Positions 17,916 through 27,333 of a stretch of DNA of 64,000 bases are shown here, in pieces. The translations under genes and the position numbers were made by a program. Position 1 is the first letter of the stretch. Each line of letters begins with the position of its first letter. Under the pieces are notes generated by a model. The model was not told the origin of the DNA, ran no database searches, and saw nothing but the letters and a program-made list of their open reading frames with translations. This stretch comes from Neobacillus novalis NBRC 102450 (GTDB lineage: Bacteria; Bacillota; Bacilli; Bacillales; Cytobacillaceae), in the NCBI RefSeq assembly GCF_001591805.1, contig NZ_BCVP01000015.1, positions 62,001 through 126,000 of the forward strand, in the 5' to 3' direction.

Positions 17916-17950
17916 TTTCTTCATCCATAATAAACCCATGGATGAAGAAA
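17916..17950. repeat. Perfect 13-bp inverted repeat upstream of serine hydrolase gene
   Basis: TTTCTTCATCCAT (17916-17928) and its exact complement (17938-17950), 9-nt loop, ending 26 bp before the serine hydrolase start. No T run on either strand, so an operator or RNA structure is more likely than a terminator. Confidence 0.6.
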
Positions 17951-17976
17951 TGGAATAGAGGAAGATGTGATTAGAC

Positions 17977-19056
17977 GTGAAATGGAAAATGATCGTATGG
18001 TTTACTTCTCTTATTATTAGTACAGCAGGATGCCGAAATAATCCAGTTTTACTACCTCAGAATCATCATGTTTCCGCTCATTTCGAAACGAAACAGAATG
18101 AAACCAACTTGCAGCGAAAGCTAAGAAGCTATCTAAGAGCAAACCACTTAAATGGCAGTGTCGCTATTGTAAAGGAGAATCAAATCATTTTCCATGAGGG
18201 GGTGGGGTTTACAGATTTTCAGCAGCGAATCGCAAACAAGCCAGCGACGGCCCATCCGATTGCATCGATTACGAAGTTAATCGTCGCGGCCAGTATTATG
18301 CGGCTCGAGGATAAACAGAAATTATCGATTCAAGATGAAGTGGCAGCTTATATTCCTGACTTTCCAAATGAGAAGAAGATAAAAATCATTCATTTATTAA
18401 ACCACACTTCTGGAATCGATACTCCCCGCTGGCAGCCCGGTAATCCGAAGCCGGCAGAAATAGTGAAGAAAATAGCTTCAAAACCGATTCGATTTCCAGC
18501 AGGGGCCGAGTGGGATTATAATGATATCAATTATTTGATCCTCGGGCTTATTGTCGAAAAAGTATCGGGGCTGCCGCTCCATGAATATATCCGAAAGAAT
18601 ATCTTTACCAAGGCTTCGATGCGCCATTCGGGTTTTATTACCGAAGAGCAAGCGGCTGCCCATTATTCAACAGGCTATCTAAAGCTTGGAAATAAATTAG
18701 TTGCCGCTAAGCCCTTGAAGACCGATGTCCTGTTTGGCTGTGGTGATATTTATTCCACTGTTGTTGATTTATGCCTTTTCGATAAGGCGTTAATGAATGG
18801 AAATCTTGTTTCCAAACGCAGTTTGAAAAAAATGCTGACTCCAAGTGCAAAATCAAAGTATGGTTTAGGGCTCTATGTTACAACTGACAAAGTGTTTAGC
18901 CGCGGTGTCGTTGGCGGCTGGGAATCGCTGCATGTTTATTTTAAAAATAAAACAGCGATGGCTATCCTCCTGAATGTCCGTGACAAAGAGATTGATATCC
19001 ATCAGGTTTCAAATGATCTTTATAAACTGATAAGTGAAGCTCCCAGTAAATTTTAG
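17977..19056 (+). CDS. Lipoprotein serine hydrolase (class C beta-lactamase fold)
   Basis: Predicted membrane-anchored lipoprotein of 359 residues: signal peptide with lipobox STAGC at residues 14-18, so Cys18 would carry lipid. The hydrolase domain resembles D-alanyl-D-alanine carboxypeptidase or esterase EstB types. Seen: ASITKL (the SxxK catalytic motif, near residue 100), HLLNHTSGI, WDYNDINYLILG (YxN motif) and VGGWES in place of the usual HTG/KTG. True beta-lactam hydrolysis is unlikely to be the main role; peptide or ester cleavage outside the cell is more likely. Start GTG at 17977 with AGAGGAAG upstream. Substrate unknown. Confidence 0.82.
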   Translation: MKWKMIVWFTSLIISTAGCRNNPVLLPQNHHVSAHFETKQNETNLQRKLRSYLRANHLNGSVAIVKENQIIFHEGVGFTDFQQRIANKPATAHPIASITKLIVAASIMRLEDKQKLSIQDEVAAYIPDFPNEKKIKIIHLLNHTSGIDTPRWQPGNPKPAEIVKKIASKPIRFPAGAEWDYNDINYLILGLIVEKVSGLPLHEYIRKNIFTKASMRHSGFITEEQAAAHYSTGYLKLGNKLVAAKPLKTDVLFGCGDIYSTVVDLCLFDKALMNGNLVSKRSLKKMLTPSAKSKYGLGLYVTTDKVFSRGVVGGWESLHVYFKNKTAMAILLNVRDKEIDIHQVSNDLYKLISEAPSKF

Positions 19057-19117
19057 TGAATGACCTAAGTTTGTGATACAGTACATATATCAATGATTTA
19101 GCTAGGGGGCTCAAGTA

Positions 19118-19933
19118 ATGAGTTTGCAAGTACAGATAATGAAGGAGTTACATATCACCGCAAACATTAATCCAAAAGAGGAAATTCGTAAACGGGTTGA
19201 CTTTTTGAAAAAATATTTGTTAAAAACGAAGGCAAACGGATATGTGTTAGGAATCAGCGGCGGTCAGGATTCCACACTTGCCGGACGGCTGGCGCAGCTT
19301 GCCGTCGAGGAGCTGAGAAGTGAAGGGACGAAAGCTGTATTTATTGCGGTCCGCCTTCCCTATGGTTTCCAGCAGGATGAGGAAGATGCCAAACGTGCAT
19401 TAGCGTTTATCCAGGCTGACCGTGATCTGATTTTTAATGTTAAGGCGGCTGTTGATGAAGTGCAAAAAGAATATGACTCCGAGGCCGGACATCTTAGCGA
19501 TTATCAAAAAGGCAATGTTAAGGCAAGAATGAGAATGATTGCCCAATATGCCGTCGGCGGCATGGAAGGGCTCCTTGTCATCGGCACAGACCATGCGGCA
19601 GAAGCAGTCAGCGGATTTTATACAAAGTATGGCGACGGCGGGGCAGATGTCCTGCCATTAACAGGTCTGACCAAACGCCAAGGGAAAGCCTTGCTCATCG
19701 AGCTTGGCGCCGAAGAACGCCTCTATTTAAAGGTACCAACAGCAGACTTGCTCGATCAAAAACCCGGCCAGGCCGATGAAACCGAACTAGGCATCAGCTA
19801 TGATGAACTCGACGATTACCTAGAAGGAAAGCCGGTGTCACAAGCAGCCGCAGAGAAAATTGAAAAGCGCTATATCGCCACCGAACATAAACGCAAGCTT
19901 CCGGCCAGTATGTTTGATGAATGGTGGAAATAA
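19118..19933 (+). CDS. nadE: NH3-dependent NAD synthetase
   Basis: Last step of NAD biosynthesis: amidation of nicotinate adenine dinucleotide with ammonia and ATP. The 271 residues match the short, glutaminase-free NadE of Bacillus. Seen: the ATP-pyrophosphatase P-loop SGGQDST near residue 48, [31 protein letters not shown] (ligand-binding loop), [20 protein letters not shown] and the C-terminal [18 protein letters not shown] follows GCTAGGGGG. Monocistronic, with a terminator. Confidence 0.97.
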   Translation: MSLQVQIMKELHITANINPKEEIRKRVDFLKKYLLKTKANGYVLGISGGQDSTLAGRLAQLAVEELRSEGTKAVFIAVRLPYGFQQDEEDAKRALAFIQADRDLIFNVKAAVDEVQKEYDSEAGHLSDYQKGNVKARMRMIAQYAVGGMEGLLVIGTDHAAEAVSGFYTKYGDGGADVLPLTGLTKRQGKALLIELGAEERLYLKVPTADLLDQKPGQADETELGISYDELDDYLEGKPVSQAAAEKIEKRYIATEHKRKLPASMFDEWWK

Positions 19934-19943
19934 TTTTAAAACG

Positions 19944-19974
19944 AGAGATTGCCATGTCCGGCAGTCTCTTTTTT
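19944..19974 (+). terminator. Terminator of nadE
   Basis: AGAGATTGCC (19944-19953) with GGCAGTCTCT (19960-19969), then T6. Confidence 0.88.
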
Positions 19975-20101
19975 GCCGGGATCCGCCTGATTACCCCAAA
20001 AAGGAGTTGTAAAATTCATAAAAACGCTATAAATATACCGGCAATTACGACCATTCGGACTCTATAATAAAGAAACAAAGAGTAAAAAGGATGGTATTAG
20101 C

Positions 20102-20893
20102 ATGAAATCACAACTGACTGAAGGAAAATTTATTATCTATTCCATCCTAGCGATCATGCTGCTGATGGCTATCCACCTTTTCCAAACACAAATCCTAACC
20201 GTCTACAATCCTGACAACTATGTCGGCTTTCACACGATGCTGGAAAGTTTCAGCATCTCCATATCAGCCGTGATTTTCTTATACGGGCTAAAAAGCTTTG
20301 GAAGCACAAGGTCACGGCAAATGCTCCTCTTATCGTTTACTTTTTTTATTGTTGGGACGCTTGATCTTTTCCACAGCTTGTCCTTCAAAGGGATGCCCTA
20401 TTTTATTACCGAAAGCTCAGTCGCAAAAGCAACCTGGTTTTGGGTAGCGGCAAGGGGCAGTCAGTCACTATTAGTTTTGTCGATGCTCTTGCTGCCAGAG
20501 CGAAAATTAAAACGGGACTACAGGGCTGGGATGTTAGTAACGGGTTTTTTCATCGTACTAATCATCGTGTTCGATATCTTTTATTTTGAAAAAAGCCTGC
20601 CCATACTTATGATGGAAGGCAAAGGAACGACTCTTTTAAAAAATTGTCTTGAATACGCTATCAGCTTCATCCTCTTTATATCCTTAATTATCACCTTATA
20701 TCACTATCATATCGAAAAGAGTGAAGCGAAATTAGCCATCGCGCTCGCTTTTGTTTATTTGCTGCTGACAGAATTGATTTTCACCATCTATCAAAGTGTG
20801 TTTGATCTTGATAACTTTACAGGCCATATTTTTAAAGCGCTCGGTTTCTATTTCATCTTAAAAAGCTACTATTTTTCAAATTCAACTGAGTAA
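20102..20893 (+). CDS. Stand-alone MASE3 membrane sensor domain
   Basis: Membrane protein of 263 residues with seven to eight predicted helices. The pattern FHTMLESFSISISAVIFLYG, GTLDLFHSLSFKGMPYF and TWFWVAARGSQSLLVL is that of MASE3, a sensory domain normally followed by a GGDEF, histidine kinase or other output domain. Here the chain stops right after the last helix (YYFSNSTE), with no output domain downstream in any frame. It may be a truncated regulator or a membrane protein that pairs with a separate partner. The next gene is a pseudogene, so local decay is plausible. ATG at 20102; upstream TATAAT lies near 20062. Confidence 0.72.
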   Translation: MKSQLTEGKFIIYSILAIMLLMAIHLFQTQILTVYNPDNYVGFHTMLESFSISISAVIFLYGLKSFGSTRSRQMLLLSFTFFIVGTLDLFHSLSFKGMPYFITESSVAKATWFWVAARGSQSLLVLSMLLLPERKLKRDYRAGMLVTGFFIVLIIVFDIFYFEKSLPILMMEGKGTTLLKNCLEYAISFILFISLIITLYHYHIEKSEAKLAIALAFVYLLLTELIFTIYQSVFDLDNFTGHIFKALGFYFILKSYYFSNSTE

Positions 20894-21059
20894 CTAAACG
20901 TAGTAATGTAATCCACGCCAGGTTACTTACTATTTTTTCACTTCGACAATTTAGTCCTCTAATACTTTATCGCAATAAAATTTTCCATTGAAAAAGGATT
21001 GGTCCGAGCGTATCCTAGTAACATAATTATGAGAAGAACGCATCGAGAGGAGTTTCAAC

Positions 21060-21439
21060 ATGGGGAAAGCAAATAAATTAGGATTTTGGGTTTTAACGGC
21101 ACTTGTCGTCGGCAATATGGTCGGTTCGGGAATTTTCATGCTGCCAAGGTCATTGTCAGAGGCAGCAAAGCCTATTTGGTGCCATACTTTATTTCTTCGG
21201 TTTATCAGCTAAAATTGGTGATAACAGGTGAAACCTATCAAGGGGTTAAATCTAGGGTTGCAGATGGTATCATTGCACTATTATCGACGATATATTCCCT
21301 CTGGGTGATTATATTCGGTACGGCTGATGTAAAAACATTTACGTATGGAATGATTTTATTAGCGAGCGGACTGATCTTTTATCGACCGAAATCAAAAAGG
21401 CGAACGAAAGTAAAACAAAACGAAATGTTATCAGCCTAA
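21060..21439 (+). pseudogene. APC amino-acid permease, internally deleted
   Basis: The first 37 codons (MGKANKLGFWVLTALVVGNMVGSGIFMLP...) are the N-terminus of an arginine/ornithine-type APC antiporter (GxxVGSGIF motif). After SLSEAAK the frame runs into a stop near 21207. In the other frame, from about 21160, the C-terminal end of the same family appears: AYLVPYFISSVYQLKLV, TGETY, two last helices, and a basic tail. Some 300 or more internal codons are missing, and the junction shifts the frame. GAGAGGAG ribosome site and terminator are still intact, so the deletion looks recent. No function expected. Confidence 0.88.
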
Positions 21440-21467
21440 CCTATCAGGATTCCCTGATAGGTTTTTA
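21439..21467 (+). terminator. Terminator of the permease remnant
   Basis: ACCTATCAGG (21439-21448) with CCTGATAGGT (21453-21462), T run. Confidence 0.88.
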
Positions 21468-21514
21468 TTTTTCCAAAAGGGGTAAAATAATCTTGAATCT
21501 CGAGGTTATTATCT

Positions 21515-21543
21515 TTGACAGAAATATAGGGATGTAATAAGAT
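21515..21543 (+). promoter_or_regulatory. SigA promoter of the cystine-type importer
   Basis: TTGACA (21515-21520), 17-bp spacer, TAAGAT (21538-21543), 43 bp before the binding-protein ATG. Confidence 0.75.
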
Positions 21544-21586
21544 GATTAAATCCGAGAAAAACAATCAGAATTAAGGAGTTTGAAAA

Positions 21587-22411
21587 ATGAAAAAATTATC
21601 CTTCCTTTTTGCATTATTATTAAGCTTTATGTTCATTTTGTCAGCATGTGGAACAAGCGGTGACAAAGCCACTAACGATAACAAGAAAACAGGAACTAAT
21701 CAGTCTGCAGATCTATTGGAAAAAGTAAAAGCAGATGGAAAGATCTTAATTGGAACAGAAGGTACATATGCTCCATTTACTTTCCATGATTCATCTGGAA
21801 AACTGACTGGCTTCGATGTCGAGGTTGCTGAGGAAGTGGCTAAGCGTTTAGGAGTGAAAGTTGATTTCAAGGAAACACAATGGGATTCCTTATTTGCCGG
21901 CCTTGATGCGAAGCGTTTCGATATGATTGCCAACCAGGTGGGAATTCGCCCAGACCGTCAAGAAAAATATGATTTCTCTGATCCCTATATCAGTTCAGCG
22001 GGTGTCCTTATCGCTCATAAGGATAATGATAAAGTGAAAGCATTTGAAGACATTAAAGGATTAAAGGCAGCTCAATCACTAACTAGTAACTATGCAGATC
22101 TGGCAAAGAAATATGGCGCTATTCTTGTCGGTGTAGATGGCTTTACCCAAGCAGTCGATTTGATCACTTCGAAGCGTGTCGATGTACACATCAACGATAA
22201 GATTGCCTTTTTAGATTTTAAAAAGCAAAAGCCTAACGCACCGGTAAAGGTTGTTGCAACGGAAGCTGATGCTTCACACAGTGGCTTTATGTTTAGAAAA
22301 AATAATCAAACTCTTGTCGATGCAGTAAACAAAGCTTTAAAAGACATGATTGATGATGGCACTTATAAAAAAATCTCTGAGAAATGGTTTGGTGAAGATG
22401 TACTTAAATAG
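21587..22411 (+). CDS. tcyA: Amino-acid (cystine-type) binding lipoprotein
   Basis: Extracellular solute-binding lipoprotein of an ABC importer, 274 residues. Seen: signal peptide with lipobox LSACG (Cys21), then a family-3 binding fold starting [61 protein letters not shown] and the closing [17 protein letters not shown]. Closest in layout to TcyA, the cystine-binding protein of B. subtilis; the assignment to cystine rather than another polar amino acid is inference. First gene of a three-gene operon; its end overlaps the permease start. Strong promoter upstream. Confidence 0.85.
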   Translation: MKKLSFLFALLLSFMFILSACGTSGDKATNDNKKTGTNQSADLLEKVKADGKILIGTEGTYAPFTFHDSSGKLTGFDVEVAEEVAKRLGVKVDFKETQWDSLFAGLDAKRFDMIANQVGIRPDRQEKYDFSDPYISSAGVLIAHKDNDKVKAFEDIKGLKAAQSLTSNYADLAKKYGAILVGVDGFTQAVDLITSKRVDVHINDKIAFLDFKKQKPNAPVKVVATEADASHSGFMFRKNNQTLVDAVNKALKDMIDDGTYKKISEKWFGEDVLK

Positions 22412-23093
22412 TATTTTTGCTGACCCGGAAAGAACAGCAAGATTAGTTGATATTGCCAAAACCTCCCTCCGGCCGCTGCTGGAGGGTGCTGTTATGAACA
22501 CGATTCCCTTAACGATTATTTCATTTATTATTGGCTTGATTTTAGCTGTTCTAACAGCGCTCGCCCGGATTTCTCATGTGAAGTTCTTTCAAATCATTGC
22601 GAGAATCTATGTTTCAGCTATCCGGGGAACGCCCTTATTGGTGCAGTTATTTATCATTTTTTATGGGCTTCCGAATATCGGGGTAACCATCGATCCATTT
22701 ATTTCGGCCGTCATTGGTTTTTCCCTAAGTGTAGGAGCGTACGCCTCGGAAATAATTAGGGCTGCGATTCTTTCAATCCCGAAAGGACAGTGGGAAGCGG
22801 GCTATTCGATTGGAATGTCATATACCCAGGCATTAAAACGAATCATCTTGCCGCAGGCAGCGCGAGTATCCCTACCGCCATTATCAAATTCGTTTATTAG
22901 TCTTGTAAAAGATACTTCACTCGCGTCCGTTGTCCTTGTTACCGAGATGTTCCGCCGCGCCCAGGAAATTACGGCGGCAAACTATGAATTCTTATTAGTC
23001 TATTCCGAGGCCGCACTTATTTATTGGGTGATTTGCTTCTTCCTTTCGGTGATTCAAGGGTTTATGGAAAGAAGATTAGATCGGTATGTGTGA
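22398..23093 (+). CDS. tcyB: Amino-acid ABC permease
   Basis: Membrane subunit of the importer, 231 residues, with five helices. Seen: the HEAA-type permease start [43 protein letters not shown] and the coupling-loop motif [28 protein letters not shown] that docks with the ATPase. The ATG at 22398 overlaps the tcyA stop by 14 nt, indicating translational coupling; the longer upstream frame runs wholly inside tcyA. Substrate as for the binding protein. Confidence 0.88.
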   Translation: MYLNSIFADPERTARLVDIAKTSLRPLLEGAVMNTIPLTIISFIIGLILAVLTALARISHVKFFQIIARIYVSAIRGTPLLVQLFIIFYGLPNIGVTIDPFISAVIGFSLSVGAYASEIIRAAILSIPKGQWEAGYSIGMSYTQALKRIILPQAARVSLPPLSNSFISLVKDTSLASVVLVTEMFRRAQEITAANYEFLLVYSEAALIYWVICFFLSVIQGFMERRLDRYV

Positions 23094-23198
23094 TTTGGAG
23101 GTTAGAAGACAGGTGTTAGAGGTGGGGCTTGAGGGACACGGCGAATGGTTGATTTTTCCTGTTCCAGCGATTTTAACCTTTTACAGGGGAGTTTTACG

Positions 23199-23933
23199 AT
23201 GATTTCAATTAAAGGTTTATATAAGCAGTTTGGTCAATTAGAGGTCTTAAAAGGAATTAACCTAGAGGTCAAAAAAGGCCAGGTCATTGTTGTGATTGGA
23301 CCGTCCGGATCTGGAAAGACGACAATGCTTCGCTGTTTGAACGTGCTGGAAACGCCGACAAAAGGGGTCATTTCCATTGAAGGACAAAGCCTTGATTTTT
23401 CGAAGTCGGTTTCGAAGAAGTCCGTCGCGTCCTTTCGCCGTTTAACAGGAATGGTTTTTCAAAACTATAATCTTTTCCCTCATAAAACTGCCCTTGAGAA
23501 TGTGATGGAGGGTCCTGTGATTGTGAAAGGTGAGGATAAAACGGCAGTAAGGAAAAAGGCACAGGCACTGCTTGAAAAAGTAGGTATTGGCGACAAGATT
23601 GATTACTATCCTGCCCAGCTTTCAGGAGGTCAGCAGCAGCGTGTCGGCATTGCCCGCGCATTGGCTATGGAACCGGAGGTCATGCTGTTTGACGAGCCAA
23701 CTTCCGCGCTCGACCCCGAGCTGGTAGGCGAAGTATTGAAGGTAATGAAAGATCTCGCCTTGGAAGGAATGACAATGATTGTCGTCACCCATGAAATGCG
23801 CTTTGCCCGCGAAGCAGCCGATGAAGTTATCTTCATGGACGGCGGTGTCGTCGTCGAACGAAACAAGCCTGAAGAGATCTTCACCCATCCAAAAGAGGAA
23901 CGAACAAGAAAGTTTTTGAATATGATTCAGTAA
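23199..23933 (+). CDS. tcyC: Amino-acid ABC transporter ATPase
   Basis: Cytosolic ATP-hydrolysing subunit, 244 residues. Seen: Walker [11 protein letters not shown]-loop [10 protein letters not shown], signature [15 protein letters not shown], Walker [14 protein letters not shown] and H-loop VVTHEM. ATG at 23199 follows CAGGGGAG. There is a 105-nt gap after tcyB without terminator or promoter signs, so the three genes form one operon closed by a strong terminator. Confidence 0.92.
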   Translation: MISIKGLYKQFGQLEVLKGINLEVKKGQVIVVIGPSGSGKTTMLRCLNVLETPTKGVISIEGQSLDFSKSVSKKSVASFRRLTGMVFQNYNLFPHKTALENVMEGPVIVKGEDKTAVRKKAQALLEKVGIGDKIDYYPAQLSGGQQQRVGIARALAMEPEVMLFDEPTSALDPELVGEVLKVMKDLALEGMTMIVVTHEMRFAREAADEVIFMDGGVVVERNKPEEIFTHPKEERTRKFLNMIQ

Positions 23934-23934
23934 G

Positions 23935-23968
23935 GTGCTATAGCCAGGTGCTATGGCACTTTTTTTTT
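23935..23968 (+). terminator. Terminator of the tcyABC operon
   Basis: GTGCTATAGC (23935-23944) with GCTATGGCAC (23950-23959), then T9. Confidence 0.9.
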
Positions 23969-24047
23969 TGACTTTGCCTTGTGCGAAATGTGTCGAAAGT
24001 TGTTAGGTTCTTTGGCTGGTAGAAAATGATAAAATATATGTGAATAA

Positions 24048-24073
24048 TGAAACTTTTTCATTTTTCAACCGTA
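24048..24073 (+). promoter_or_regulatory. SigW promoter of yuaF-floT
   Basis: TGAAAC (24048-24053), exactly 16 bp, CGTA (24070-24073): a perfect match to the Bacillus SigW consensus. yuaFGI of B. subtilis is a known SigW operon, so cell-envelope stress control is expected. Confidence 0.88.
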
Positions 24074-24182
24074 TTACCCTGTATACATAACACAAAAGGA
24101 AGGGGAAGAGGCCATATGCTTAATTTTTTCTGAAATCTTTCCTTTGGATGTATTATCCTAATCAAAAAAAGGAGTGATGTTG

Positions 24183-24728
24183 ATGGAGCCTTTTAGCATT
24201 CCTTTAGAAACAATTTATATGTATGGATTAATTATTGCAGGTATTTTAACGGTTTTATATGTTCTGTTTGCCGATGTGTTTCATTTTAATGGGACTGGAG
24301 ACGGAGGGCTGCACTTCCTTAACCCTGTGCTGATTTTTGCCTTCGTGACCATCCTGTCTGCAAGCGGCTATTTGTTTGAACGGATATCATCTCTACATTA
24401 TTTACTCATTTTAGGAATTTCAGCTGTTGCCGCATTTATTGTGGTAACCTTATTGAATGTCTTTGTGCTCGTCCCATTGTCTTCTGCGGAGGAATCGCTT
24501 GTCTATAAAGAATCGGACCTGCAAGGCCGTGTCGGGACAGTCATTACCTCGATCCCAGCGGATGGCTACGGTGAAGTGATGATTGAAAGTACGAGTGGCA
24601 GAATTGCCAAACCAGCTGTAAGCTTTGATGGCGACCAAATTCCCAATGGCACAAGCGTGCTTGTTGTCCAAGTGAAAGAAGGCGTGCTCCAGGTTACGGT
24701 TCACCATCAATTAGAAAGTTATATATAG
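24183..24728 (+). CDS. yuaF: NfeD-like membrane protein YuaF
   Basis: Partner of flotillin in membrane microdomains. The 181 residues begin with three membrane helices (about 12-105) and end in an OB-fold NfeD domain (LQGRVGTVITSIPADGYGEVMIES, ... VLVVQVKEGVLQV). Start set at ATG 24183 (MEPFSIP), 8 nt after AAAGGAG; the GTG at 24174 overlaps the ribosome site. It is separated from floT by 18 nt and shares the SigW promoter. NfeD proteins are always found with SPFH proteins; the exact biochemical role is unclear. Confidence 0.88.
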   Translation: MEPFSIPLETIYMYGLIIAGILTVLYVLFADVFHFNGTGDGGLHFLNPVLIFAFVTILSASGYLFERISSLHYLLILGISAVAAFIVVTLLNVFVLVPLSSAEESLVYKESDLQGRVGTVITSIPADGYGEVMIESTSGRIAKPAVSFDGDQIPNGTSVLVVQVKEGVLQVTVHHQLESYI

Positions 24729-24746
24729 ATAAGGGGGAATAGAAAA

Positions 24747-26267
24747 ATGGATTTTAACATTATTTGGGTCATCGTCGGGATTGTCGTACTTATTTTCCTT
24801 GCTTTAATTGGTGTTTTTATCACAAAGTACAGAACAGCAGGACCGGATGAGGCCTTGATTGTCACCGGTAGTTTTCTCGGAAACGGGAGTGTTCACGTGG
24901 ATGAAGCCGGAAATAAAATCAAAATTATTCGCGGTGGCGGTAGCTTCATTTTACCAGTATTCCAACAAGCCAAACCGCTTAGCTTGCTTTCAAGTAAGCT
25001 TGAAGTAACCACACCAGAAGTTTATACCGAACAAGGTGTACCGGTGATGGCCGATGGTGTCGCGATTATTAAAATCGGCGGTTCAATCAGCGAAATTGCC
25101 ACAGCAGCTGAACAATTTCTCGGTAAGCCAAAGGAAGACCGTGAGAATGAAGCAAGAGAAGTCCTTGAGGGTCATTTACGGTCGATTCTTGGCTCGATGA
25201 CAGTCGAAGAAATTTACAAAAATCGCGATAAATTTTCCCAAGAGGTCCAACGGGTTGCCTCGCAGGATCTTGCTAAAATGGGCTTAGTGATTGTATCATT
25301 TACGATAAAAGATGTCCGTGACAAAAATGGCTACCTTGATTCACTTGGTAAACCGCGGATTGCTCAAGTAAAACGAGATGCCGATATTGCAACCGCTGAG
25401 GCGGAAAAAGAAACGCGGATTAAAAAAGCCGAAGCTTCTAAGGAAGCGAAGCGTAATGAATTAGAACGGTCAACAGAAATCGCTGAAGCGGAGAAAGTGA
25501 ATCAGTTGAAAGTCGCTGAATTCCGCCGTGAACAGGATATTGCGAAAGCGAAAGCTGACCAAGCCTATGATCTTGAAACTGCAAGATCAAAACAGGATGT
25601 AATGGAACAAGAAATGCAAATCAAGATTATCGAAAGACAAAAACAAATTGAGTTAGAAGAAAAAGAAATTCTTCGTCGTGAACGTCAATATGATTCGGAA
25701 GTGAAGAAAAAGGCCGATGCTGACCGTTACTCCGTTGAGCAGTCTGCGGCAGCGAACAAGGCAAGGGAAATGGCAGAAGCGGAAGCCAATAAATACCGAA
25801 TCGAAGCAATGGCAAAGGCAGAAGCCGAGCGGATTCGCCTCGACGGTCTTGCAAAAGCGGAAGCACAAAAGGCGCAGGGGTCAACAGAGGCCGAGATTAT
25901 CCGCCTAAAAGGTTTGGCAGAAGCAGAAGCGAAAGAAAAAATCGCCGAAGCGTTCGAACAATTCGGTCAAGCAGCAATTCTCGACATGGTCATCAAAATG
26001 CTTCCTGAATACGCGAAGCAAGTGGCAGCCCCATTATCCAATATTGATAAGATCACTGTTGTCGATACAGGCGGCGGCTCGGGTGAAAATGGCGGCGCCA
26101 ATAAAATCACCAGCTATGCAACCAACCTAATGGCAAGCCTGCAGGAATCTTTAAAGGCATCCAGCGGTATTGATGTAAAAGAGTTGATTGAAAACTACTC
26201 TGGTAAAGGCAATGTGAAGCGAAGCATTGAGGAATTGACAGAAGAAGTTAAGAAGAAAGACGAATAA
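24747..26267 (+). CDS. floT: Flotillin-like scaffold protein
   Basis: SPFH-domain protein of functional membrane microdomains. The 506 residues comprise an N-terminal membrane-inserting segment (about 5-27), the SPFH/PHB domain (about 30-210), and a long Ala/Glu/Lys coiled coil with EA-rich repeats (about 225-400). These are followed by the C-terminal flotillin end (MVIKMLPEYAKQVAAPLSNIDKITVVDTGGG). Known relatives (YuaG/FloT) organise membrane fluidity and wall synthesis. B. subtilis has yuaI behind it; here a terminator follows, so yuaI is missing. ATG follows AAGGGGGA. Confidence 0.95.
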   Translation: MDFNIIWVIVGIVVLIFLALIGVFITKYRTAGPDEALIVTGSFLGNGSVHVDEAGNKIKIIRGGGSFILPVFQQAKPLSLLSSKLEVTTPEVYTEQGVPVMADGVAIIKIGGSISEIATAAEQFLGKPKEDRENEAREVLEGHLRSILGSMTVEEIYKNRDKFSQEVQRVASQDLAKMGLVIVSFTIKDVRDKNGYLDSLGKPRIAQVKRDADIATAEAEKETRIKKAEASKEAKRNELERSTEIAEAEKVNQLKVAEFRREQDIAKAKADQAYDLETARSKQDVMEQEMQIKIIERQKQIELEEKEILRRERQYDSEVKKKADADRYSVEQSAAANKAREMAEAEANKYRIEAMAKAEAERIRLDGLAKAEAQKAQGSTEAEIIRLKGLAEAEAKEKIAEAFEQFGQAAILDMVIKMLPEYAKQVAAPLSNIDKITVVDTGGGSGENGGANKITSYATNLMASLQESLKASSGIDVKELIENYSGKGNVKRSIEELTEEVKKKDE

Positions 26268-26276
26268 ATACGTTCA

Positions 26277-26312
26277 AAAGTCCTTATCGGGAAATGATAA
26301 GGACTTTTTTTA
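26277..26312 (+). terminator. Terminator of yuaF-floT
   Basis: AAAAGTCCTTATC (26277-26289) with GATAAGGACTTTT (26295-26307), T run. Confidence 0.92.
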
Positions 26313-26415
26313 TGCCAAAAAGTTATCAATTTAAAAATGTGCCCCCCAAAAAAAATAAGCGCCCCAGCGATCGGGACGCCCATACTATTTTAAAAAAAGA
26401 GAGGTTAAATTTGGG

Positions 26416-26520
26416 ATGAGCAAGATGGTCGATCACCATGTACTGCATCAAAGAGCTGATAACCAAAACATTGGTGGTCTTTACGTTATCGACTCTTTCC
26501 TAACTACAATTACATCTTAG
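26416..26520 (+). CDS. Possible 34-residue peptide
   Basis: ATG at 26416 with AGAGAGG about 10 nt upstream, reading MSKMVDHHVLHQRADNQNIG... to TAG. No family recognised; it may be chance. It fills an otherwise gene-free stretch of about 350 bases (26268-26622) that also holds the flotillin terminator and a short GCGCCCC/GGGACGC imperfect hairpin near 26363. Confidence 0.2.
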   Translation: MSKMVDHHVLHQRADNQNIGGLYVIDSFLTTITS

Positions 26521-26622
26521 CGAGAAAGATTGAAGATGTTATGAAGAAGTTGTGGTGAATTTGTGAAGTTACAAACATCACAGACCCAAGATGATATAGT
26601 AAAGATATGGGGAGTGATAATA

Positions 26623-27333
26623 ATGAAAATATTATTAGTTGACGATGAACGTAGAATTATAGAAGTTCTCGAAGCTTACCTTGAAAGAGAAGGCTATGAA
26701 ATTCATAGCGCTGATAATGGAATTGATGCCCTAAAAAAGGCGAAAACAATAAATCCTGACCTGATTATTTTAGACCTCATGCTGCCCGATATTTCCGGCG
26801 AAGAGGTTTGCCGGCTGGTGCGGAAAGAATCGGACGTTCCAATCCTGATGCTGACCGCTAAATCGGCCGAGGATGACCGCATCAACGGTATCATCATGGG
26901 TGCGGACGACTATTTAACCAAACCATTCAGTCCAAGGGAAGTCGTCGTTCGCGTTCAAGCGATTTTAAGACGGGTGAAAAAGACGGAAAAGGTCGAACGA
27001 CTTGAATTTAACGGCAGAAAACTAGCAATTGATTTAATAAAAAAAGAAGTAACCATCTGTGGCGACTCCGTTACCTTGACGCCGATTGAGTATAAACTAT
27101 TAACCAATATGGCGGTCAATCCAGGCCGCGTTTACAGCCGGATGGACTTGTTAGAAAAAATTCAGGACGAAGGCATGTATTATGAAGGCTACGAACGCAG
27201 TGTTGATACCCATATCAAAAACCTTCGGAAAAAAATTGAAACAGACACAAGGCAGCCAGACTTTATCGTAACCGTTTTTGGGATGGGCTACAAATTTGGA
27301 GGGGTACTAGATGCTGCAAACGCTCCGGTCTAA
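26623..27333 (+). CDS. OmpR-family response regulator
   Basis: DNA-binding response regulator, 236 residues. Receiver domain about 1-120 with acidic pocket DDE (residues 7-9), phospho-acceptor Asp51 in LIILDLMLPD, and Lys in YLTKPFSPRE. Winged-helix DNA-binding domain about 135-230 (LTPIEYKLLTNMAVNPGRVYSR...YERSVDTHIKNLRKKIE...TVFGMGYKF). Start set at ATG 26623 after GGGGAGTG. Its end overlaps the kinase start by 23 nt, so the two proteins are coupled. Target genes are not evident; no adjacent transporter points to the stimulus. Confidence 0.92.
   Translation: MKILLVDDERRIIEVLEAYLEREGYEIHSADNGIDALKKAKTINPDLIILDLMLPDISGEEVCRLVRKESDVPILMLTAKSAEDDRINGIIMGADDYLTKPFSPREVVVRVQAILRRVKKTEKVERLEFNGRKLAIDLIKKEVTICGDSVTLTPIEYKLLTNMAVNPGRVYSRMDLLEKIQDEGMYYEGYERSVDTHIKNLRKKIETDTRQPDFIVTVFGMGYKFGGVLDAANAPV

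Noticed and set aside
24970..26260. Repetitive-looking Ala/Glu-rich stretch
   Set aside because: It is the normal coiled coil of flotillin, not a DNA repeat.
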